This document shows positions 52,659-62,023 of a stretch of DNA of 64,000 nucleotides, in pieces (position 1 is the first letter of the stretch; each line of letters starts with the position of its first letter). The translations under genes and the position numbers were made by a program. The DNA is from Ichthyocystis sparus (GTDB lineage: Bacteria > Pseudomonadota > Gammaproteobacteria > Burkholderiales > 2013Ark19i), in assembly GCF_900078755.1 (NCBI RefSeq), contig NZ_FKIH01000002.1. One strand, given 5' to 3'. The notes under the pieces were generated by a model. It ran no database searches, was not told where the DNA came from, and saw only the letters and a program-made list of their open reading frames with translations.

Positions 52659-54150
52659 TTAATCGTTGCTACTTTCTCTTGTTTGAGTACCTGTCGAAGA
52701 AGAAGACGTTAGGGCACTTACTCCGGCATCAGCAGTACAACTACTGGCTTTAGCCCATGAACTATAATTATTCAACGCCGAAACGCAGTTTCTCATTTTA
52801 TTTTCACCAGCAGTTATGCTGACATCAGCATTACGTACATCATCTTCGGTTGCACTATTACCTAGTTTACAATCTCGTGCAGTACGGATGTCTTCGCTAA
52901 CTTCTAGCATTTTTTTAGCTTCTTCTGACATTAACTCTGCCATCTCTGAAATATCTGATAGTGCACAACAAACTTCTCCTACTAATAATGAATGTCCTCC
53001 TGACGAACCGAGGATAGCTGCAGCACGTTGACTAGCTACACCACTAGAAAGAGAACTTGAAACAGCACGATCTCCGCTCCTACTATTACGCTGAACCTCA
53101 TATTCTTCTTCTTCTTCCCCTGGGCTTTTTCGAGTAAGCTCGTAATTGCGGGTTTCTCCTTCTTCCAGCTTTTCTCTAATTCTATCTAAAACATCATTTG
53201 AACCTGATTCATCATCAGATTCATAATCCCCGGCTGCTGATGTACCTGTTAATAATCTCGACCTGTCCATTGATTTTATCCCTTTTACATGAGTGATGAA
53301 AAATTTGTAAACTTACATATAATTCATAATTACATGAGCATAAAATGTGACAAAAAATAACTGAACAAAATACAATAATTTATGCCGACATATGATGATT
53401 TAATTTAAGCAACTTATCAATCAGATCTACTAACTAGTCATATTTACCTAGCAAGTTAGTACATCCCTTTCAGCTATTTTTTTATGTGTGCTGGTATTAC
53501 TAGACAGGCAGAATTGTAATATTTTGTTTGTATTTGTAATATACGCATCATTACGTACGAATAAGAAGCTGAAAGAGCTTAAAGCATCTGGTTTTACTCA
53601 ATTTAGTTTTATTCAATTAAAATAGTGTAATCATAGATATAGCCAAAACATAGCTTGCGGTAGTCAAATTGTGCTACCTAGTACCAAAGGCCTAAATTAC
53701 AATACTTAATTAGTAATTACACTAATATATAAAGCATGCGACTACATTAATTGATATGTAAAATGTATAGTACTTATATATGACTAATAATTTTACTCAA
53801 TTAAAATTTACTATATTTCTAATGTTTGGCATTGAGTTTATTGATGATATAAAAAATATTTTGCCAAATTATTCTAATTGTATTTGGATATTTATTTTAT
53901 CAAAATGCATTTGAGATGTGCACGTATATCTGAATTAGGTAATCTAATTGTTATTAACTGATGACACTAATAGCCTTTAACATGGGAAACGACTTAATTG
54001 ATCCTACAAATTTATGAATGGGTAAAACATTTTATTGTGCTGTGAATGATATTTATGCTTAAGTTATTAAGCTAAACAAATATGATATTTAGTTTTATTA
54101 TTTATAATTTATTTGTTGTTATATATAGCTACATACATAAATAGATATTT
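52560..54150. repeat. Tandem duplication, copy 2 (about 1.6 kb)
   Basis: Second copy of the direct duplication, carrying the intact family A gene and its AT-rich 5' flank. The match to copy 1 fades near 54130, after AAAACATTTTATTG (52377 region against 54017 region) and AATATGATAT landmarks. Confidence 0.85.
52659..53270 (-). CDS. Family A paralog: unknown helical protein
   Basis: Unrecognised, 203 aa. An acidic/Ser-rich head (YESDDESGSNDVLDRIREKL; PGEEEEEYEVQ) is followed by a helical core (ISEMAELMSEEAKKMLEVSED; ENKMRNCVSALNNYSSWAK) and a Ser/Thr-rich end (SSSSTGTQTRESSND). No signal peptide or membrane helix. AAGGG is 10 nt before the ATG. Its tandem copy at 51066-51650 is decayed, and it is distantly similar to the protein at 48261-48836. 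Function unknown; a secreted host-interaction protein is a guess from context. Confidence 0.65.
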   Translation of the reverse strand: MDRSRLLTGTSAAGDYESDDESGSNDVLDRIREKLEEGETRNYELTRKSPGEEEEEYEVQRNSRSGDRAVSSSLSSGVASQRAAAILGSSGGHSLLVGEVCCALSDISEMAELMSEEAKKMLEVSEDIRTARDCKLGNSATEDDVRNADVSITAGENKMRNCVSALNNYSSWAKASSCTADAGVSALTSSSSTGTQTRESSND

Positions 54151-55284
54151 ACGCAAGAATTAGGAAGAGAAAAAATAATAACCTATAATTTATACTCATG
54201 ATTCTTGGTTTAAATGTCTAAACACTGTCGATGATATTTTAGTTAAGATATTATTAATATTGGATGTACTGTATAGATGAATTTGGTGAAGTATTAATTT
54301 ATTTGCACAAATTAACTGCATACTTATGCTATAATATTTCCATTAATTTTTATCCACAATACAGTTGTTGCTTTCAGTTATTCTTCTTCTTCCAATACTT
54401 CTACTCTTCTTTCTAGTACTACCGATAACGCTTTTTATACCCCTGTAGTGCTTTTATGCTATTAATCAGAGATGTTATAAAAATGTCTTCTAATTAGAAG
54501 AGTATCAGTTATTACTGCCATTATTCTTAGGCTAGCATTGCTAGTTTTTACTATATGATTGCTCAATAGATCTTCCTGAATTGCTAAATCTGTCCAACTG
54601 TAACCATCCTTAATAGGATTACGTACTTTGTTCTAGTACACTTACTGTGTATCTACATCATCTTTTTCATCGTTATTTATCTTGCTGTTTACTTATTTAA
54701 TTTGTACTACTTAATCTTAGCTGCATACCAGAGGGACGTATTTTAGGGGCAATAGAACATACTGCAGACAATATTTTCTTCAACTAATGTTAATATACGT
54801 ACACTCATTAACAAAAAATTAACAACTAAACATACATACCAAAAATAAGCTATCTCACTACAAAGATATAGTATATACATTATGAATTTTATTATCCGTA
54901 TTAAGAAAAAATAAAACATAAAGTTCAATTCATTTGATATTTTTATGTGTATTGCTCATACTCTGTAAAGCATTGCTAGCTGTCTATACAGCTTCATTAG
55001 GTATTAACAATTGTTGCTGCAACGATAACGCTAGGGCAAATATTTAATCTCCTTGTTTCTGGATTATTCTACTGCTATTTTTGTTCTTCTTGATTTTATT
55101 GTGCAAACAGTACATTCATAAAACTTGTAGCTGCAGTTATCACTGCATACGGAGCAGTAATATGTCGACATACTGACTCTAAGTAAAGTATACAATTTGT
55201 ATCTTATTTAAAAATACTTAATTAACATGATATCATTGTTTAAATAACTTACTTCATAGTTAATATATCATATAAATATACCAC
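53271..55284. other. Two-kilobase gene-poor AT-rich stretch
   Basis: No intact gene. 53271-54150 is the duplicated 5' flank. 54380-54620 holds a probable family B remnant (listed separately). A perfect DnaA-box 9-mer at 54350-54358 is probably chance in such AT-rich DNA. A 61-codon minus-strand frame at 54743-54928 is hydrophobic, AT-driven and unsupported. 54940-55284 shows nothing I can name. Confidence 0.45.
54380..54620 (-). pseudogene. Possible remnant of a family B N-terminal domain
   Basis: On the minus strand, DLAIQEDLLSNHIVKTSNAS followed by ITDTLLI resembles the family B core ISAIREGLLHNQKLERAGI...LITTNEQLIKSL of the gene at 60911-61381. At DNA level CTTCCTGAATTGCTAAATC is close to CTTCCCGAATTGCTGAAATC near 61170. 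Frame breaks on both sides. The match is short, so this is tentative. Confidence 0.4.
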
Positions 55285-57132
55285 TTAATCGCTGTCAGAC
55301 TCTTCCCCTGCTAAAGATCTTTCTATTGCTTTCAGTATATCAGGCCTGATATGTTGTCCCCTATGTCTGGTGTGTCGTACAGCAGAAGTTGATGGCATAT
55401 CCACTTCTGGAATGGTTGTGCTTATTGTTACTAAAGACGATGTGCCATCTAAATTATATGAGGTGGAAGATTCACTACTAATTTCTAATGCCGTATCTTC
55501 TTGTGAAACTACTGCTGACGTTTTTCTGACCATTAATTCAAATAAACTGCTAATATAATCATTATATACTGATAGAGTATTAACAAGTCTACATTCTCTG
55601 TTTTTACTTTCCTTTAATTCAGTATAATCTTTACCTGCATTATCTTTTAATTGATCTTGTAATTTTTGCTCTTTATCTATAAGTGATATTGATTCTGATC
55701 GTGCTTTAATAATTTTTTGTACCATAACCAATGCAGTTTTATATTCCATATGAAGAAGTAAAGATGATACCTTATCTCTACTTTCAGCTACGAGCGTTTC
55801 TTGCTCCTTTATTTCTTCTACATACGTACTCTGAAGTTGTAATTCTAGCAAATTAACTAGTAATTGTACTTGTGTGTCTAATTCACTTTCAATAGCCTCT
55901 GTTAGGCTACTCTGATGATTACTAAGCTTATCGGTTGCTGTTGTTGTAATTCTTGTTTCCGATGCCATTACCCTTTTTATTGCATCTTCTATTGATGCTT
56001 CTTCTTCTGCTATCGCTTTCTCTACTTTTGCTCTCGCTGCTCTTTCTGCTTCTTCTACTCTTGCCACCCCCTCTGCTATTACACTTTCTATTTCCATTTC
56101 TACTTCTTTCATTTGTGCTGCTAATGCTGCTTCTTCTATTCTTTTTTCTATTAATGCCACTGCTACTCCTACTGCCACTCCTTCTTCTACTACTTCCCCT
56201 AATAACTCCTCTGCTAGTAATTCCATTTCTTCTTTTTCTTTTAGTAACGCTACTTCTTCTAATTCTTTTTCTACTTTTTCCATTTCTTCTTCTGCTATTC
56301 CTTTTGCTATCAGTATTGCTATTTCTTCTTCTAATACCTCTAATACTATTTCCATTTCTTCTTTTTCTAATGCTACCTCTTCTTCCATTGAGTCTTCTAC
56401 TACTGCTGCTATTTTTACTTCTTCTACCCTTTCCATTTCTGTTCCTACTTCCATTTCTTCTTCTGTTGCAGATGCCTCTCTTTCTTCTACTACCGCTGAT
56501 ACTTTTTCTCCTGACTCTTCTATTTCTTTTTCTGCTATTACTGATTCTACCGCCATTCCTTCTTTCATTATGTCTTCTATTACTGGTGATACTTTTACTT
56601 CTTCCACTCTTTCTATTTCTGTTCCTACTTCCATTTCTTCTTCTGTTGCAGATGCTACTCTTTCTTCTACTACTAATGTTACTTTTTTCCTCAGTTCTTC
56701 TGCATCTTTTTTAGCTACTTCCAATACAGTACTTTCTACCTCTTCCGGTTTTTCTGCGCTTCCTACCAGAGCTTTCATTAATGCCTCATTATATGCCATG
56801 AGAGCATCGTCTTTTTTTGCTTCTTCTCTGGTTGCTGTACTGGTTTCTTTTTCTAGTGCACTAAGTATTATGTTTTCCTGGGTTTCTAAAATTTGATTTG
56901 CTAAACTTAATGCAATGGAAGCCTGTGGTGTGCCATAAAACATACCCTGATGTATCGTGTTGTTTCCAGGGGGCATTCCAAGAGCTAGAGCTAAACTTGG
57001 CTCCAATTCTAATCCCTCTCCAGACGGGTCTGTGCTTTGATCCAAACTTAATGATGGTTGGGGGACTGTATTTGCAACATCTTGTCCATTGTTATCTTGT
57101 GAGCTACTTTTACTACCCGATGCTCTTTCCAT
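55285..57132 (-). CDS. Family B protein: conserved N-terminal domain plus long coiled coil
   Basis: Unrecognised, 615 aa. Residues 1-40 are Ser/Gln/Asn-rich. Residues about 40-130 form the family B domain: GLELEPSLALALGMPPGN, MFYGTPQASIALSLANQILE, then NEALMKALVGSAEKPEE. Residues about 135-400 are Glu/Ala/Val/Lys coiled coil with a 60-residue internal repeat (VASATEEEMEVGTEIERVEE and EASATEEEMEVGTEMERVEE). A second helical region follows, and the end is HRGQHIRPDILKAIERSLAG then EESDSD. No signal peptide or membrane helix. AAGG lies 10 nt before the ATG. Best-preserved family member here; function unknown. Confidence 0.75.
   Translation of the reverse strand: MERASGSKSSSQDNNGQDVANTVPQPSLSLDQSTDPSGEGLELEPSLALALGMPPGNNTIHQGMFYGTPQASIALSLANQILETQENIILSALEKETSTATREEAKKDDALMAYNEALMKALVGSAEKPEEVESTVLEVAKKDAEELRKKVTLVVEERVASATEEEMEVGTEIERVEEVKVSPVIEDIMKEGMAVESVIAEKEIEESGEKVSAVVEEREASATEEEMEVGTEMERVEEVKIAAVVEDSMEEEVALEKEEMEIVLEVLEEEIAILIAKGIAEEEMEKVEKELEEVALLKEKEEMELLAEELLGEVVEEGVAVGVAVALIEKRIEEAALAAQMKEVEMEIESVIAEGVARVEEAERAARAKVEKAIAEEEASIEDAIKRVMASETRITTTATDKLSNHQSSLTEAIESELDTQVQLLVNLLELQLQSTYVEEIKEQETLVAESRDKVSSLLLHMEYKTALVMVQKIIKARSESISLIDKEQKLQDQLKDNAGKDYTELKESKNRECRLVNTLSVYNDYISSLFELMVRKTSAVVSQEDTALEISSESSTSYNLDGTSSLVTISTTIPEVDMPSTSAVRHTRHRGQHIRPDILKAIERSLAGEESDSD
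56402..56694 (-). repeat. Internal 180-bp direct repeat in the coiled-coil coding region
   Basis: Two copies 180 bp apart (about 56402-56514 and 56582-56694). The plus-strand words GTTCCTACTTCCATTTCTTC and TTCTGTTGCAGATGC occur at the same place in both. The period is 60 codons, so it duplicates a coiled-coil segment without a frameshift. Divergence is small, so the duplication is fairly recent or conserved. Confidence 0.85.
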
Positions 57133-57195
57133 ACTCGGAGACCTTATTTTTCTTTGTGATAATCATAGACGCTGTGGACAAGTTACTCCATGATT

Positions 57196-57214
57196 CGAGC
57201 TTTATTTTTTATAT
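57196..57214 (-). promoter_or_regulatory. Shared family B leader element
   Basis: The plus strand reads CGAGCTTTATTTTTTATAT, i.e. TATAAAAAATAAAGCTCG on the coding strand, about 66 nt before the family B start. The same element is at 59482-59497 (58 nt before that start) and at 61784-61800. The TATAAA-like core could be a -10 box or a UTR element. Shared ancestry of the duplicated flanks alone could also explain it. Confidence 0.4.
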
Positions 57215-58089
57215 TATCTAATATTTCATCAACGATATATGTACACTCACTCTGAGAAAAAACATGATCACAAAAGTATATATATCCACATTAACATTAA
57301 ATACGTTTAACATACTGAGTTAGCAAAAGCCAGCTTTCAACTAGCATTGACCCTCATTCATTACTTTATATTATCTTTATTATCTTGCCGGCAGTAGAAT
57401 TAGTTTTTTTATTAACTATTATGATTTTAATAATTCTTAAAATTTAGTTAATAGAGTAAAAAGCAATATGTAAAGTTGTATTTTTACTAAATTGTTTACA
57501 TAAAAACAGGTAAATGTTTACAGTATTGAATATAACTATAGAAGATCAGTTTTATTTTCATCCATCCTTACCTTATAAAATTAGATAAAATGCTAATCCC
57601 TACTTCTTAATGAATATATGTTTCATACTTGGGCTTATTATATTCAGTCTCATAACTATAGTTTGCCATCCTAACATTATTTGCAATTAAACTCAGCAGA
57701 AGATTACTAACTACCAATATGGTTTCATCAAGCATTAACTATTGTTGCTATCTTACTACTTACCCGTAGACAGAACATATAATTGCTTATTGCTATGATT
57801 AGCTTTTTTCTTAAATTTCTTGTTGTTGATGCACATCTATATGCGGATGTGCTGGTTCTTGAAGAATAAAATACCAATGTCTGATTTATTTAGACAATTT
57901 GACAAACTTACAATGTAGTTCCAATAACACATTTGTTGGTAAAATATAACATTTACATTTATACACTTAGATAAAAATACTAAAGAGGTTAATGAGTCAA
58001 GTTAATACAAGAGCAAGAAAAATTAAGTACCAGATCGCTGTTCTACACTATATAAACATTACATTATTCAATAAGTATTGATCTTTGCT

Positions 58090-58250
58090 AGCTAAGATAT
58101 TTTTAGTAGCTTGTATGAGTGGTATGTCATACATCTTGTACTTCTGAAGTTGATGGAATAACGACATTATGGTGTATTGTTACTAAAGACCACGATTACT
58201 AGAACGATGGCAGAAAGGATAAACTACATAATTTATTATGTATGATATTA
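58090..58250 (-). pseudogene. C-terminal remnant of a family B coiled-coil gene
   Basis: The plus-strand words GAAGTTGATGG and TATTGTTACTAAAGAC, with matching spacing, align to 55385-55440, the part of the 615-aa gene that encodes VTISTTIPEVDMPSTSAV near its C terminus. Frames are broken. It lies downstream (minus sense) of the short family B gene at 58984-59424, suggesting that gene was once long. Confidence 0.65.
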
Positions 58251-58983
58251 TGTTATTTCCAATATCGAATACTTTTTATATCACAAACTCTACAAGAAAT
58301 AATTTTAAGAGAATTTTTTCTTTGTATTTCCCCCTCTATACTTTAATAGTACACTGTTTTTTGACACCATATCGATGCAAGTAAGTAGCCTACATATTGG
58401 CTTATATGTTCAACAGAGCCAACAATCTATATCGCCTGGATTCAATTTATTTCAATTCATGAGAGATTATACATTTCAATCATTTTGCTATTTACTCTGT
58501 AACCATTTTTCTTTATTTATATTATGGTAAGTATAATTGCACTTTGATCACTGTCTCTAATTCCACTTTCATAATTACTTACAATACACTTACTTAATGG
58601 CTGCACATGCAACAAAGACTTTTTACTCAGATTTGTTATTTTAGCTGATTTTGGGGACAAGGCATTACTCTTACGCAGGCTCTATTTTGTTCTTCTAAGT
58701 TACTCTCCTAAGATGCTACTTATTTATGGTTTTTCATTTGGCAACCCACATGACGATGAGTTATTACATACCTGACATACTTCTTAAGAAGGAACAAATA
58801 GCCACAGAATCACAACTGATTTTCCTTACTTTGGTAACTAAACATATTTACTTTAGAACCAGTATTACGCTCCGTAACATCAGTTAGTTTCAAGGGGAAT
58901 CAATATATTTAGGATTTGGTCTCGGGTTTATTTTGTGTCCACAGTGCAAGGCTAAGGTAAGAACTTTCTCTCTTTTGTTTTTA

Positions 58984-59424
58984 TTATTCCTCACTTTGTG
59001 ATGCTATAATAAATTCCTCCTCCTCTGATCTCTCCATACCTTCTGGTGCCTCTAAGCTGTCGATTAGAGCGTCTACCAACAATGCATTAGATGCCATAAG
59101 AGAATCATAGTCATATGCTGCTTGTGCGTTATCAGTCCCTTCTATTGGTTGATTGAGAAGTAGACTCCTCTGAACTTCTAAAATTTGAGTTAATAAATCT
59201 AACACAACAGGAGCCATCATGCTGCCATAAAACATACTCCTAGACAGCATAGCACCAGGGGCTAACCCCAGCATTAGTGATAAATCTGCACACAGTATAA
59301 ATCCCTCACCTTCTGCACCCTGTTCGAGTGGTGCTGGTGATCGTTGTCCTTGCGTATTTGCACCAGAGTGCATATCGCCGTTTTGGTGATTTTGCCCATT
59401 TGCACCACCCAATCCTCGTTCCAT
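58984..59424 (-). CDS. Short family B protein (N-terminal domain plus acidic end)
   Basis: 146 aa, unrecognised. A Gly/Asn/Gln-rich head is followed by the family B domain: EGFILCADLSLMLGLAPGA, SMFYGSMMAPVVLDLLTQILE, then NALLVDALIDSLEAPEGME, ending in an acidic SEEEEFIIASQSEE. AAGG lies 8 nt before the ATG and the shared leader element is 58 nt upstream. It stops where the 615-aa relative continues into coiled coil; remnants of that part persist downstream at 58090-58250, so this is probably a truncated but still expressed descendant. Confidence 0.65.
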   Translation of the reverse strand: MERGLGGANGQNHQNGDMHSGANTQGQRSPAPLEQGAEGEGFILCADLSLMLGLAPGAMLSRSMFYGSMMAPVVLDLLTQILEVQRSLLLNQPIEGTDNAQAAYDYDSLMASNALLVDALIDSLEAPEGMERSEEEEFIIASQSEE

Positions 59425-60600
59425 ACGTATGGCCTTATTTTCTTGATCAACTGTAAATAGAGTTTTCCCCTAATAGTACTAAGCCTGATTTTTTATACTT
59501 AACATACTACGCACACACGTCTACTATGACAAAAAATACACATATTTACGCACATTACTGACCAACTACGGAGACACCGCAATCCATAGTGTGAATTTTA
59601 TTGTCCATATTATAGCCACCATCAACAAACATTATTAAATTTAGTAAAAGCCTTTAAATGGAACTATCTCCATTTACTTACGTCACATCGTTATCATCAT
59701 CTTTGCTGATTTGTTGGCAGTTTTATAAATTAATGTGATTTTCAAAATTTAGTTCAGTTAGAAAATAACGCATAAAATTGCAATTTTATTTATGTGAGTC
59801 ATAATCCTCCTTATGGAAAGCAGCTGTTGATACAGACTATCTAGTGACAAACCGGCCCCGCACACTCCTCATCTTATATGATTATTAATATAAAGTGGTT
59901 ATGTACATACCCTAATGGATTTCTGTCACATATTTAGCCTCAGCAGATTTACGTTCGGATCAGTGATTTCTACATATCGGTAATTGGTTGTATAGCTCTG
60001 GGATAATTAGAAGATTGTTAAACATAAATGATGTGTTTTCATAGGTTGTAGGCAGCTGTTGCTGTGGTGATGATACTGGAGCTGACATGTCACAGTAATT
60101 GATTAACTTATTCCGTGTTCTTTTACCAATTCATCGCAAACTATTGGAGGGTTGCGCTGCCGGTTGTACTTATTGTGTTTTTTTCTCAGACTCTGCCTTT
60201 AGGACACTTGCAGTCTTGCTAATGTTATCAATACGTCAACTCTGCATTGATGCACTTCTTTAGAAGAAGGTAGTAGTATTTACGTATTTAAACAATTGGA
60301 CTGACAATGCAGTGCCGTTTTTGTTACGTGTACGTCTGTTCTGTTTCTCTCTGGCCTTTCTTTAATCTATAATCATTTCTTGCATTAGTGCCTTACATTA
60401 TTTACGTATGAACCAGAGTTGTACTTTTCAAATTAATTGCCTTCATGTTTCTAACTAATTATGAATATACGACATGAAAATGTTCTTCTTACATTATCTA
60501 TGTTTCATTAACCTTGTTTTGTTGTTGAATTTGTTCCCCACATGTGCAAATTCAGGAAACGTAATAACCATGAGATTTGGTACCTGTCTACGTAACTTAT
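59425..60600. other. Gene-poor AT-rich stretch
   Basis: Contains the shared leader element (59482-59497) and 5' flank similar to that at 57360-57490. 60500-60590 resembles 61805-61890 (shared word TGTTGAATTTGTT and AGATTTGGTA), another trace of block duplication. No intact frame, tRNA or terminator is seen. Confidence 0.45.
59482..59497 (-). promoter_or_regulatory. Shared family B leader element
   Basis: AGCCTGATTTTTTATA on the plus strand, 14 of 16 identical to 57198-57213, upstream of the 146-aa family B gene at nearly the same distance from the ATG. Confidence 0.4.
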
Positions 60601-60905
60601 TGCACTCTGAATTGATATCTCTATCATTTTATCATCGGATATAGGACCTATTACCACCCTTTGGCCACTTTTGCCTCAGAGATTCCTTTTCTCACATCCT
60701 TTCTTACATTCCACAGTGCTTTGTTTTTTTGACATTGTTGTCTTTACCTTTGTTTTTTGACCTGCCACCGGTATTGTAAATTTTTCCCGAATCTTTTCTT
60801 CCCTACCACTTATCATTTGTGCTTCCAGTGCCGCTAATCTATTGATTTTCTCTTCCTCTGATTCTTTTATTGTTGTTATTTCCGATGTTGTCTCTGCAGT
60901 AACTA
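60600..60905 (-). pseudogene. Decayed coiled-coil part of a family B gene
   Basis: On the minus strand EITTIKESEEEKINRLAALE (60888-60808 region) matches EITIIIQESEEERANRLAAL of the long gene near the right edge; the plus strands share about 80 bp at high identity (60808-60888 against 62661-62740). Further on, GKSGQRVVIGPISDDKM resembles RSGKRVAIGSSIPEDIM, after a stop codon. It follows the stop of the 161-codon family B frame in another reading frame, so it is that gene's lost C-terminal half with an internal deletion. Confidence 0.75.
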
Positions 60906-60910
60906 CTGTG

Positions 60911-61381
60911 CTATCTGATTTTCCCTTTTGTTGAGGCGTCTTTTTTTGCCCGCACTCTCACCTTTCCATTTACTGCTCCCGATTCTGTTTCTAAGTCTGA
61001 GTCTACTACTACTGTAGAAGATACTGCCGCTGTAGGTGCTTCTATACTACCCATTAGAGATTTTATTAATTGTTCGTTAGTTGTTATAAGAGAAGCAATG
61101 TCTCCAAAATTAAAGCCAATTTCTTCTTGGGTTACAATACCGGCTCTTTCTAGTTTTTGATTGTGCAATAAACCTTCCCGAATTGCTGAAATCTTATTTA
61201 CTATGTCTAAAATGGTGTGAGACTGTTGAGTGCCATGAAACGTACTCCGAAACAGCCTTTCACCAGGTTGAATTCCCAGCTCTATTGCTAAATCTGGTGT
61301 TAATATTAATCCTTCTTCCTCAGAGTCTATAGAACCATGTTTTGGCGTACTTTGGTACACTTGCCCGTAAATAGAACTCAT
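60911..61381 (-). CDS. Short family B protein with basic C-terminal tail
   Basis: About 156 aa from ATG 61381 (GAGGAGG lies immediately upstream; an in-frame GTG at 61396 gives 161 aa). Family B domain: EGLILTPDLAIELGIQPGER, STFHGTQQSHTILDIVNKIS, NEQLIKSLMGSIEAPT. The linker STVVVDSDLETESG matches TVVDSSSSTDSDSETGS of the long gene at the right edge, then a Lys/Arg-rich end. The homologous coiled coil continues out of frame in 60600-60905, so the present stop results from frameshift or deletion. It may still produce a domain-only protein. Confidence 0.6.
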   Translation of the reverse strand: MSSIYGQVYQSTPKHGSIDSEEEGLILTPDLAIELGIQPGERLFRSTFHGTQQSHTILDIVNKISAIREGLLHNQKLERAGIVTQEEIGFNFGDIASLITTNEQLIKSLMGSIEAPTAAVSSTVVVDSDLETESGAVNGKVRVRAKKDASTKGKIR

Positions 61382-61404
61382 ATCCTCCTCTACCACTGTC
61401 GGTG

Positions 61405-61690
61405 CTACTGTAAGTGCAATTTTTCCATGCTATCCATCAGCGCTTGCATTGTTAACGCGTTAGATTCAAATAAGACTAAGAGATCAGCAATACTATTTTG
61501 AACGGCAGAACCAGTTCCATCATCTAATTTATGGCGAACTAGTACTTCCTGTTCGTCTAAAAGCTGAGCTACTAAATTTGATATATGAGAAGCCTGCGGT
61601 GTGCCATGAACATACTTAGAAACACATCTCACCAGGTTACATCCCCAATGATTGTGTCAAATGGGGTACCAATAGGAACCGGCAGATCAT
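61405..61690 (-). pseudogene. Truncated, frameshifted family B domain
   Basis: An open 75-codon segment has VHGTPQASHISNLVAQLLDEQE and SNALTMQALMDSMEKL, the second half of the family B domain. The first half is still readable in another frame just upstream as QSLGM, a stop codon, then PGEMCF (compare LGMPPGN), so there is a frameshift and stops. The leader element at 61784-61800 sits at the usual distance, but no ATG remains there. It ends 9 bp before the next family B copy: two copies in tandem. Confidence 0.7.
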
Positions 61691-62023
61691 GCACCTTGTC
61701 TCGATACTAAAGCACTTGATTGTTTCGTCTGCTTATCTACCCTTCCTATAGACACCCTACTCAGGAGTACTTGCTTTACTACCCGAGCTTTATTCTTTAT
61801 GTCCGATTAATCTTGCTGTTGAATTTGTTACACATGTAAGTCAGAAAATAGAACAACTACTAGATTTGGTAATTGCATTTTTGCTAGCCGGAAGAAGATA
61901 ACATCTCCCATTGGCGCATATGCTGACATAACAATCACCTCTTCTATTAATTTTTATGCGCTACTCATTCTATTATCACTCATTTATACCGAGTACCCAT
62001 TTGCATTGCCAATTCTTTTACCA
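61691..62023. other. Gap with family B leader remnant
   Basis: Contains CGAGCTTTATTCTTTAT at 61784-61800, the third occurrence of the family B leader element, upstream of the truncated copy. The rest is AT-rich. No intact minus-strand frame; the plus-strand frame beginning at 61956 is the antisense shadow of the long coiled-coil gene. Confidence 0.45.

Larger units (their letters stand above)
57133..58983. other. Gene-poor stretch: family B leader plus decayed DNA
   Basis: Next to the gene end lies its leader element (57196-57214). 57360-57490 is similar to 59690-59800, upstream of the next family member, so about 350 bp of 5' flank is shared. 58090-58250 is a C-terminal remnant (listed separately). 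The remaining sequence is AT-rich with stops in every frame. Confidence 0.5.

Noticed and set aside
50892..52712. Plus-strand frames at 50892-51119 and 52464-52712 that resemble each other (shared IKTYSAP and STCRR)
   Set aside because: Both overlap the 3' ends of family A copies antisense; their similarity is explained by the tandem duplication.
54350..54358. Perfect DnaA-box 9-mer in the accessory region
   Set aside because: Single copy in AT-rich DNA; expected by chance at about this frequency.
55953..56714. 253-codon plus-strand frame, almost pure Leu/Pro/Phe
   Set aside because: Antisense shadow of the Glu-rich part of the 615-aa gene; no ribosome site and no homology.
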